From contig JANQJU010000036.1 in NCBI GenBank assembly GCA_028281495.1, forward strand, positions 24,807 to 88,806: DNA of 64,000 bases, given 5' to 3'. Source of the stretch: SAR324 cluster bacterium. GTDB taxonomy: Bacteria; SAR324; NAC60-12. Below are positions 35,827 through 42,587 of the stretch, piece by piece (the stretch's first letter is position 1; each line of letters starts with the position of its first letter). The notes beneath the pieces are model-generated. The model searched no databases. It was not told the DNA's origin and saw only the letters and a list, made by a program, of their open reading frames with translations. Position numbers and translations under genes: made by a program.

Positions 35827-36344
35827 TGAGACGTCAGGCTGCTTCGCCTCTAAGCAAGGTTTCGCTGTTTCCATTTTTGAGCGTCTTGCTTTGCATCATG
35901 GGAGTATTGGCATTTATCTCGATAAGCTTTTTATTGCTAAACCAAGCCAATCTTCCGCATGTACAACCCAAAAAAGTCGAATTCCAATGGGTAGGAGCAC
36001 CTGCCAACGTTAAACCGCTGCTCATTCGAAGTTTCAAAGACGAGGTGGTGTATTACAATCTGTTTTTGGATGAAGATCAGCGAGTTCCAATCAACTCATT
36101 GATTCGCGAGATCCAAGAACAGGATGGGCGATTGACCCGTTACTTTCTTGAAATTGTTCGAGAGAATCAAAGAATCAAACGTTCCTTTGGAACTACGGAA
36201 TATTATCCGCTGTTGCTGGTTTACCCGGATAGCATTCTAACAACAGAATTTCTCACTTTGATCATTGAGCGCATCAACGACTTAAATGTAGGACTTGAAC
36301 CCATGTTGTCCAACTGGGATGTCCCTTATCAATCGGAACAATGA
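35826..36344 (+). CDS. single-helix ExbD-like partner lacking the membrane Asp
   Basis: 172 residues starting at the ATG that shares its A with the upstream TGA; GGAGG lies seven bases upstream, so translation is coupled. One membrane helix at about 12-38 contains LFPFLSVLLCIMGVLAF, the FPFL-VL-C-MG pattern of a recurrent hypothetical partner of MotA-like proteins. The remaining 130 residues form a periplasmic alpha/beta domain similar in size to ExbD/TolR. Aligned without gaps to the next gene product, the position of its helix Asp is Ser here, so this subunit probably does not carry the ion. Confidence 0.68.
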   Translation: MRRQAASPLSKVSLFPFLSVLLCIMGVLAFISISFLLLNQANLPHVQPKKVEFQWVGAPANVKPLLIRSFKDEVVYYNLFLDEDQRVPINSLIREIQEQDGRLTRYFLEIVRENQRIKRSFGTTEYYPLLLVYPDSILTTEFLTLIIERINDLNVGLEPMLSNWDVPYQSEQ

Positions 36345-36347
36345 ACT

Positions 36348-36977
36348 ATGCGCAAGCGACCTTCTCGACAAACTAGCCTTAATTTGGATTCTCTTGTTGA
36401 CATTGTTTCCAACAACGTCGGCATTTTGATTATTCTTGCAGTGTTCATGGCAATTTTTGCATTGTTGCAGTCGCCTACTCCTTTGGAAGAGGAAGAGGTC
36501 ATTCCGGAAGTTGAAAAAATTCTAATCCCATGGGCACATTATTCTCAGAAATCCAGTAGTTTGTTTCTCCTACGTGACAATCGATTGCTCCATTTTGACC
36601 GATATCCAGTCTATGACCAGATGCGGAATGAAATCGATCAAGGTGGGGAACCTAGCCAAAGATTCCAGTTTGATGACTATAGCGTCAATATGACGGTTTT
36701 TTCTCGCTATGTGCATTGTCTCGATTTCCAACCCAAGTCCCAAACTGGGGAATGGTGGCATGAGGCGAAAACCCTAGACTCTCTCATCCAAAAACTCTCC
36801 ACCAATGAATTCTACTTTTTTTTCTGGGTTGATGCCGACAGCTTTGAATTGTTTCGAGAAGTTCGACAATTTTTGTGGGACAACGAATTCGAAGTTGGCT
36901 GGCGACCGGTTGCTCCAAACTCTCCTTTAAGATTTTGTAGCGGAACTTCAGGTTCGTTGAGTTTCCAACCTCAATAA
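36348..36977 (+). CDS. single-helix ExbD/MotB-like partner with membrane Asp
   Basis: 209 residues starting 3 bp after the previous stop. The N-terminal helix (about 12-40) reads LDSLVDIVSNNVGILIIL, with an Asp in the place of the ion-binding Asp of ExbD, TolR and MotB. The rest is a periplasmic domain without a recognisable OmpA-type peptidoglycan-binding motif, ending in a Ser/Gln-rich tail. With the two genes before it, this would complete a heteromeric stator: a MotA-like ring around two different rods, only one of which is titratable. Confidence 0.7.
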   Translation: MRKRPSRQTSLNLDSLVDIVSNNVGILIILAVFMAIFALLQSPTPLEEEEVIPEVEKILIPWAHYSQKSSSLFLLRDNRLLHFDRYPVYDQMRNEIDQGGEPSQRFQFDDYSVNMTVFSRYVHCLDFQPKSQTGEWWHEAKTLDSLIQKLSTNEFYFFFWVDADSFELFREVRQFLWDNEFEVGWRPVAPNSPLRFCSGTSGSLSFQPQ

Positions 36978-37017
36978 AATCCCTGCAAAGCCTTATGATT
37001 ACTGCCCTACGACCTAA

Positions 37018-37051
37018 TCACTAATAAAAAACGTTAGTGAAATGCTTCACT
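37018..37051 (+). terminator. overlapping alternative hairpins after the motor genes
   Basis: TCACTAA (37018-37024) can pair with TTAGTGA (37034-37040), and the overlapping AGTGAA (37036-37041) can instead pair with TTCACT (37046-37051), which is followed by GTTATTTTT. The second stem looks like a weak intrinsic terminator and the first would compete with it, the layout of an attenuator. It lies in a 164-bp gap before the methyltransferase gene. Confidence 0.4.
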
Positions 37052-37141
37052 GTTATTTTTCGTTAAAAAATAGTGCATAACAAAATCTCCCCGTGGAAAT
37101 GTTTTTCACAATTAGTTGGAACTTTTTAATAGGAGATAGTT

Positions 37142-37930
37142 ATGTTCGAACAGAATCAGGATGTTAAAAATATTCCTGTTGGATTTGAAGCACATTTCGA
37201 CCCTCATGATATTTCGGAAGAGTGGCGGTCGGATTTCTATGCATATTTTGACGCCCCAGAAAATGCCACACGGTACACGCCCGCCGTTCAATATTTGAAT
37301 GATACTTTTCCAGGACAATTCACCTTATTGGATCTGGCTTGTGGCAGCGGTAGCCTCATTCCTCATCTTCCCAACCGCTGTGAATATGTAGGGGTCGACC
37401 ATAGTGAAGAGGCCATTGCATTTTGCCAATCAAGGTTTTCTAAACAAACCTTCCTGAATAATGACGTCTTACAACAATTGAGCGAGTTCATTACTGAGGG
37501 TGTGCTTTTTGACGCCATCGTCATGTGTGGACTGCTTTTCAACACAGTGGACAAAGACACCCAGCAAAAAGTGAACGATCTCCAAATCCTGCAATGGGCC
37601 TTGGATTATGTCCTGTCAGATCGAGGAATTGCGGTTTTGATTGTTCCTTTTGTTTATAGCGACCACCCCACCTTTTCCCTCATGAGCCAAGCGAATTGGA
37701 AACTGCAAGCAATCCTCCGGCTGCTCAATTGCGTGCGGGCACACATCAGTTTTCAAAACATGTCCTTGCAATTAGGACTGGACCGACGGATTGCCCAACA
37801 AGCGGTGCATCCTGATTGGTATACAAATGACAGCGATCCTAAGCTGAGTCGTTGGCATGGAAAATATATGGGGTGTTGGACTATTGGGATTCAACCTCGG
37901 AAAGCGGTGCTGGATGAGGAGGGTCTATGA
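37142..37930 (+). CDS. class I SAM-dependent methyltransferase
   Basis: 262 residues, cytoplasmic. Motif I is LLDLACGSGSLIPHL (about 60-74), followed by the acidic strand end YVGVDHSEEAIAFC, and a motif IV-like FDAIVMCGLLFN. The C-terminal third is specific and carries no known substrate motif. It is the first gene of a tight five-gene operon; its stop overlaps the next start by 4 bp. A clean ATG follows AGGAG. The substrate is probably the small molecule handled by the rest of the operon. Confidence 0.85.
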   Translation: MFEQNQDVKNIPVGFEAHFDPHDISEEWRSDFYAYFDAPENATRYTPAVQYLNDTFPGQFTLLDLACGSGSLIPHLPNRCEYVGVDHSEEAIAFCQSRFSKQTFLNNDVLQQLSEFITEGVLFDAIVMCGLLFNTVDKDTQQKVNDLQILQWALDYVLSDRGIAVLIVPFVYSDHPTFSLMSQANWKLQAILRLLNCVRAHISFQNMSLQLGLDRRIAQQAVHPDWYTNDSDPKLSRWHGKYMGCWTIGIQPRKAVLDEEGL

Positions 37931-38352
37931 TTTATTTAATTTTAGGCATTGGATTTAAAGGATTGCAGACATTCTTGGCAAAAATGGCAGTGGGTTATGG
38001 GCACTATGTTTATGTCACTGCTGGAGCCGCAGTGTCTTGGAATGTTCTACTTTTCTCTTATGCGTTTTCTCAGCTTTCTGAGCACCCTTACGATCTCAAG
38101 TGGCCGCAAGGCTATATTTTTATTTTTGCAGTCGGAATCGTAGCAGCATTAGCCTCTTTATTTGCCTACCGATCACTCAGCTTGCTTCCTGTGTCAGTGG
38201 TGGCCTTGGGAATGGCATCAGCACCGTTGATCACAGTGTTGTGTGCGCATTTGGTGCTCCAAGAACGTTTGTACCGCGAACAGTGGCTCGGCGGTATTCT
38301 GATCTTACTTGGAGTCGGGTTGCTCGTTTATTCCCAAAACAGCGGTTCTTAA
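37927..38352 (+). CDS. half-size EamA/DMT-family permease
   Basis: 141 residues with about five membrane helices, corresponding to one EamA repeat (LLPVSVVALGMASAPLITVL, QWLGGILILLGVGLLVY). Full-length EamA carriers have two such repeats, so this would work as a dimer, like small multidrug-resistance proteins. It overlaps the methyltransferase gene by ATGA. In this operon it could export or import the pathway metabolite. Confidence 0.8.
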   Translation: MIYLILGIGFKGLQTFLAKMAVGYGHYVYVTAGAAVSWNVLLFSYAFSQLSEHPYDLKWPQGYIFIFAVGIVAALASLFAYRSLSLLPVSVVALGMASAPLITVLCAHLVLQERLYREQWLGGILILLGVGLLVYSQNSGS

Positions 38353-38365
38353 ACACAGGAGGCCT

Positions 38366-39151
38366 ATGATTCTCAAACCTTATCTCAAGTTTCAGATAGC
38401 CAAGTATCGCTATTACCGCCAGTGTACCGTTGATTTCACCCTAACCAATCAGCATCATCACTTGCAGCAATTTCTTCAAGATGGCTTGCTGATATTGGAA
38501 AATTTTCTCAAACCCTCCCAACTTCTCACGGTGCTAAAAGAAGTTCGTGAAAAAACGGATCTTTACGAAAACCGGAAAGAACAAGGGAAACAGTGGTTGG
38601 GAAATTATCGTATTGCCGAAATCGACCGGCTGGTTCCCAGTTCCCGCTCCTTTTTCGAAAATCCACAACTAATGGATTTGGTGAAAGCCTACATGTCCGA
38701 AACGGCCGAGTCTTATAGCCGTGCTTTGGTCTACAAGACACAGCCGGGAGAACGGAACTTCGTGCATTTGTTCCATTTTGATGACTGGAAACATCGAGTT
38801 AAAGCGTTTCTCTATTTATTCGATGTGGGGCCAAATGAGGCTCCGATGGTTTATCTCAAAGGAAGCCATCGGTCAGGATTATGGCGTCAACAAAAGGAAC
38901 AAGAATATTTTGACTATTTTCAAACCGATGCTGACGGCCGTTACTTGGATGAAGCGGCGGCATCTTGCGGGTGTTATCTACTGCCTGAAGTTCGTAACCT
39001 GCAACAAAGATATGGATTTCAGGAGCATCAGTGTATTGGGAAAGCAGGCACAGTGGTGCTTTTTGATACCCGTGGATTGCATCGAGCTTCTGTTCTGAAC
39101 AAGAACAGCCGTCTGGTTTTGATGAACGCTTGGAAAATACCGGAGGGGTGA
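38366..39151 (+). CDS. PhyH-family 2-oxoglutarate/Fe(II) dioxygenase
   Basis: 261 residues. The start is fixed by AGGAGG four bases upstream. The iron triad is visible: H137 and D139 (LFHFDDW) and H239 (RGLHRAS), with an Arg a few residues later for 2-oxoglutarate. APMVYLKGSHRSG is the usual PhyH loop. Such enzymes hydroxylate small molecules, giving succinate and CO2. It is third in the operon, 13 bp after the permease and 2 bp before the succinyltransferase-like gene, so it most likely hydroxylates the pathway substrate. Confidence 0.83.
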   Translation: MILKPYLKFQIAKYRYYRQCTVDFTLTNQHHHLQQFLQDGLLILENFLKPSQLLTVLKEVREKTDLYENRKEQGKQWLGNYRIAEIDRLVPSSRSFFENPQLMDLVKAYMSETAESYSRALVYKTQPGERNFVHLFHFDDWKHRVKAFLYLFDVGPNEAPMVYLKGSHRSGLWRQQKEQEYFDYFQTDADGRYLDEAAASCGCYLLPEVRNLQQRYGFQEHQCIGKAGTVVLFDTRGLHRASVLNKNSRLVLMNAWKIPEG

Positions 39152-39153
39152 TC

Positions 39154-40182
39154 ATGCAGAAAAATTTTGTGTTCCGACCGATCCATCCTAACGATGTGGA
39201 TCAACTGGAACGACTTGTCGCCTATATGGGCGCAGGCAACGGCAGTAGCTTTCATACAAATCGAACTGGTTTAGATCAACGGGTGGCAGAATCGCGTCGT
39301 AGTTTTGCCACCTCAGGTCAACAACCCGGATACGATGTCTATTTATTTGTGATGGAGGATTTGATGACCCGGCATATCGTTGGTTTGTCAAAAGTCCATG
39401 CAAGAGCCAATTACGGAAGCCCATTCTACTCTTATGAACTGCGACGAGCTGTGCATGCTTCAGATCGATTGGAGGTACGAAACGAAGTTCCTACGCTTCA
39501 TTTGGTCGAGGAATACACCGGCGCGTCAGAGTTGTGCAGTTCGTTTTTACATCCTGATTATCGGGGAAAACGACTCAGCCCTTTACTCACACTAGGAAGG
39601 TTGATGTTTGTCGTGGACTACCCGCTCCGCTTCGCTCCGCGGATTATAGGGGAGATGCGTGGTGTTTATGACACGAACGACCGTAGCCCTTTTTGGAACC
39701 ACGTTTTCAAATATTTCTTTCGTGAACTCGATTACCCCGCCTACACGAGATTGCTTGCAGAGGGGTTGGAGTCGGAAATCCTCCGTCTGCTCCCCAGGGG
39801 TCCGCTCTATCTCCCTCTGCTCCCAGATGCAGTCCAAGAGGTGGTGGGAAAAGTCCACCCCCAAGCCCAATCTCAGGTCAAATTGATCACAAGAGAGGGT
39901 TTTTTGTATCGGCATCATATCGCATACAGTTCAGGTGCCCCGATTTTCGAGGCACAACGCTCTCAATTGCGTATTGCTCGTCGCAGTCGATCGTGGATCG
40001 TGGGAAGCATCCTTCCCAGTTTGGAGGCCCCGTGGAGCCTGATGAGCAATATGCGACTCGACTACCGTGCCGTGTTAGGACCTTTGCTGGCCCATCCTGA
40101 TGGCACTGTAAGCTTGCTTCGACAAACGGCGGAAGCGTTGTGTGTCGTAGTAGGAGATCGGATTCGATGTGCACAACTTTAA
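39154..40182 (+). CDS. AstA-like arginine N-succinyltransferase family protein
   Basis: 342 residues, close to AstA length. The start has GGAGGGG ahead of it. Family-wide patterns are clear: VFRPIHPNDVDQLERL, YLFVMEDLMTRHIVGLSKV, SPFYSYELR, LHLVEEYTGASELCSSFLHPDYRG, RFAPRIIGEMRGVYD, RSPFWNHVFKYFF and YLPLLPDAVQEVVGKVH. AstA moves succinyl from succinyl-CoA to the alpha-amine of arginine, opening the AST catabolic pathway. None of astBCDE is here; the neighbours are a methyltransferase, PhyH enzyme and CoA-transferase, so the acceptor may be another amine. Confidence 0.85.
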   Translation: MQKNFVFRPIHPNDVDQLERLVAYMGAGNGSSFHTNRTGLDQRVAESRRSFATSGQQPGYDVYLFVMEDLMTRHIVGLSKVHARANYGSPFYSYELRRAVHASDRLEVRNEVPTLHLVEEYTGASELCSSFLHPDYRGKRLSPLLTLGRLMFVVDYPLRFAPRIIGEMRGVYDTNDRSPFWNHVFKYFFRELDYPAYTRLLAEGLESEILRLLPRGPLYLPLLPDAVQEVVGKVHPQAQSQVKLITREGFLYRHHIAYSSGAPIFEAQRSQLRIARRSRSWIVGSILPSLEAPWSLMSNMRLDYRAVLGPLLAHPDGTVSLLRQTAEALCVVVGDRIRCAQL

Positions 40183-40207
40183 ATTTAACCTAGAACAGAG
40201 AGGAGAT

Positions 40208-41380
40208 ATGCCATTATCAGGTATTCGTATCATTGATCTTTCCCGATTCGTTGCAGGCCCCTTCTGTTCAATGTTATTGGCAGACTTTGGGGCTGACGTG
40301 ATCAAAGTGGAACCGCAACAAGGTGATCCGACTCGGTTCACTGGGATTTTTTCTTCTTCAGAAAACCCATATTTTGTGAATCTCAATCGCAATAAGCGGA
40401 GCATGACGCTTAATCTTAAACACGACTCCGGGAAAGAAGTTCTCAAACAATTGGTGCAATCTGCCGATGTATTGCTAGAAAATTTCCGTCCTGGGGTTAT
40501 GAAGCGATTGGGCTTGGGACACGAAACTTTAAAACAGTGGAATCCCGATTTGATCTATGCCGGAATCACTGGCTTTGGTAGGACTGGCCCTTATCGAGAT
40601 CGTCCAGCATTTGACTTCATCGCACAGGCCTTATCCGGCTTGATGAGCTTGAATGGCACTGATGAAACCGGACCTATGCGGGTGGGTATCCCGATTAGCG
40701 ACACGGTTTCAGGTCTTTACACTGCCTTTGGTGTCGTGATGGCCTTACGCGAACGAGACCGCAATGGCCATGGATCTGAAGTGCAGACAGCCTTGGTGGA
40801 TAGTCTTGTCAGCATGTTTACCTTCGCATCCGCGGCCTACTTTGAAAAAAAGCAAATCCCACCTCGGACCGGCAACGACCACATGGTCATTGCTCCCTAT
40901 GGCGTCTACGAAGCTGCAGATGGCCCGATCTGCATTGCACCGAGTGATCCAGCCTCCTGGCCGAAGTTATGTAAGGCTTTGGAGTTAGATCATTTGGAAT
41001 GTCATTCTCACTTCGATACAAGTGAGCATCGTAGGCTTCACCGCATTGAATTGAATGCGATTATACAGGAAGTCATTCAAAACGGCACTCGTGAGTATTG
41101 GATGAACATGTTGCATCAGCACGATATTCCGTGCAGTCCCATTTATAACCTAGAAGAAGCATTTTCCGATCCACAACTTTTGCATCAAAAGATGATCTTG
41201 GAATCGGTGCAACCTTCTGGTTCGATACCCATGACGGGTTTCCCGGTGAAACTATTTCCAGCAGGTGCGCAGCTTCGCCTTCCTTCTCCTCAATTGGGAG
41301 AGCATACAGACGAAATTTTGCGCTGCCTTGGTTATTCCGATGACGCTATCGTTCGAATGCGTCGTAATCAGGTCATTTGA
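40208..41380 (+). CDS. class III (CaiB/BaiF-type) CoA-transferase
   Basis: 390 residues. The ATG follows an AGAGGAG site. The N-terminus GIRIIDLSRFVAGPFCSMLLAD and IKVEPQQGDPTR are typical, as are NKRSMTLNLK, LLENFRPGVMKRLGLG, and ITGFGRTGPY. D136 in AFDFIAQALSGLM matches the Asp that carries the acyl anhydride intermediate. These enzymes move CoA between organic acids such as succinate, carnitine, formate or oxalate. Here it lies 25 bp behind the AstA-like gene, whose co-substrate is succinyl-CoA. The actual acid pair cannot be told from sequence. Confidence 0.92.
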   Translation: MPLSGIRIIDLSRFVAGPFCSMLLADFGADVIKVEPQQGDPTRFTGIFSSSENPYFVNLNRNKRSMTLNLKHDSGKEVLKQLVQSADVLLENFRPGVMKRLGLGHETLKQWNPDLIYAGITGFGRTGPYRDRPAFDFIAQALSGLMSLNGTDETGPMRVGIPISDTVSGLYTAFGVVMALRERDRNGHGSEVQTALVDSLVSMFTFASAAYFEKKQIPPRTGNDHMVIAPYGVYEAADGPICIAPSDPASWPKLCKALELDHLECHSHFDTSEHRRLHRIELNAIIQEVIQNGTREYWMNMLHQHDIPCSPIYNLEEAFSDPQLLHQKMILESVQPSGSIPMTGFPVKLFPAGAQLRLPSPQLGEHTDEILRCLGYSDDAIVRMRRNQVI

Positions 41381-41400
41381 CCCTTGAATCCCTCCTAATT

Positions 41401-41424
41401 TCGGTCCGGTATGAACCGGACCGA
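41401..41424. terminator. perfect 10-bp hairpin after the CoA-transferase gene
   Basis: TCGGTCCGGT and ACCGGACCGA flank a 4-base loop, 20 bp after the stop codon. It is GC-rich and perfect, closing the five-gene operon, but no T-run follows, so termination may be factor-assisted. The rest of the 298-bp gap up to 41678 shows no gene that I can support. Confidence 0.5.
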
Positions 41425-41678
41425 TCTGTCCTGCCCAGTTTGATCTACAACAATCTTTCATAGTTTTTTTCCACACGACCAAGATGTATCTCGATCATTG
41501 TCTCGCCGAATTATTGTTGCTTTTCCGTTGTTTACTCCAAGTAACGCTGATATGAAAGAGTTTAGTGCTTTCGAATAACCTCTCGAATCCAGTTTAGACT
41601 TAAATCCACAATTCTGTCGTCACAATTTAAAGAAAGTTCAAGCATGGGCACGCCATTTGAAGGGGAGAAAGGAGAAAA

Positions 41679-42587
41679 ATGAAAAAACTACACGCACTTG
41701 CAATAGGATGGATTTTTTTCTGGGTCGTCGCTCCAGTAAGTTTGAACGCTGCTCCGAAAGGAAAAATCGTTGTTGGAGCTAAAACTTTCACCGAACAGTT
41801 CATCTTGGGAAAAATGCTCACATTGCTGTTCGAAGCAGATGGGTATGAGGTGGAAGAAAAAACCAATATCACCACTCGCGTGTTACGCGAAATGCTTCTT
41901 AAGCAAGAAGTAGATATCTATTGGGAATATACCGGAACGGCATATCGTGCTCACTTAAAGCGCAACGATCCTGCGATTTCCACTGATGCTAAAAAATTAT
42001 TCGAGGTCATCCAAGAAGCAGAAAAAGAAAATGGTGTCGTTTGGTTGAATAAAGCGAGCTTGAACAATACGTTTTCACTCATTATGAAGCGTCAACAAGC
42101 AGAACAATTTCAGCTTCAAAAGATCTCAGACCTCACTCAGCGCTTTGATAAAAAGCAGCCCTTGAAGTTTGGATCAGGACAAGATTTTTATGCACGGCCC
42201 GATGGCTTAAAAAAGATGGCATCATATTATGGTTTTGACTTACCCCGCCGTCTGGTACAATTCATGGGTCATTCGGGAATCTATGGTGCTTTAGAGCGCG
42301 GTCAAATTGAAGTTGCTATTGGTTTTGGAACCGACCCACAAATTGAGCAACTCGATCTGATTATTCTTGAGGATGATCGTTCATTTTTTCCGGTTTATAA
42401 TGCTGCACCCACAGTCCGTGCAGAGGTTGTTGAAAGCGATCCACGTATTGCAGAATTGGCCAATCGATTGGGACCGTTGCTCAATCAAGCCACTATGATT
42501 CATCTCAATTTCCTGGTTGATATCGAAAAGCAATCGGTTGAAATGGTTGCTCGCAATTGGTTGAAAGAAGTAGGACTATTACCATGA
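41679..42587 (+). CDS. ProX/OpuAC-like quaternary-amine binding protein
   Basis: 302 residues with a signal peptide ending near SLNA (residue 24) and no lipobox. IVVGAKTFTEQFILGKMLTLL and TRVLREMLLKQEVDIYWEYTGTAY are hallmarks of the glycine betaine/choline/osmoprotectant binding proteins of the YehZ/OsmF/OpuCC type. AGGGGAGAAAGGAG precedes the start. No transporter permease or ATPase gene is present. Its stop overlaps by ATGA the start of a membrane hybrid kinase, so I infer that the ligand-loaded protein is read by that kinase. Confidence 0.87.
   Translation: MKKLHALAIGWIFFWVVAPVSLNAAPKGKIVVGAKTFTEQFILGKMLTLLFEADGYEVEEKTNITTRVLREMLLKQEVDIYWEYTGTAYRAHLKRNDPAISTDAKKLFEVIQEAEKENGVVWLNKASLNNTFSLIMKRQQAEQFQLQKISDLTQRFDKKQPLKFGSGQDFYARPDGLKKMASYYGFDLPRRLVQFMGHSGIYGALERGQIEVAIGFGTDPQIEQLDLIILEDDRSFFPVYNAAPTVRAEVVESDPRIAELANRLGPLLNQATMIHLNFLVDIEKQSVEMVARNWLKEVGLLP

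Noticed and set aside
34321..36977. Zorya-type anti-phage defence (ZorA/ZorB)
   Set aside because: The small partners lack an OmpA-like peptidoglycan-binding domain, the MotA-like protein lacks the long ZorA tail helix, and no ZorC, ZorD or ZorE gene is adjacent.
37037..37051. 15-base match GTGAAATGCTTCACT also found at 63894-63908 inside the IS110 gene
   Set aside because: One copy is coding, the other is a hairpin; a 15-mer shared once by chance is expected in a window this size.
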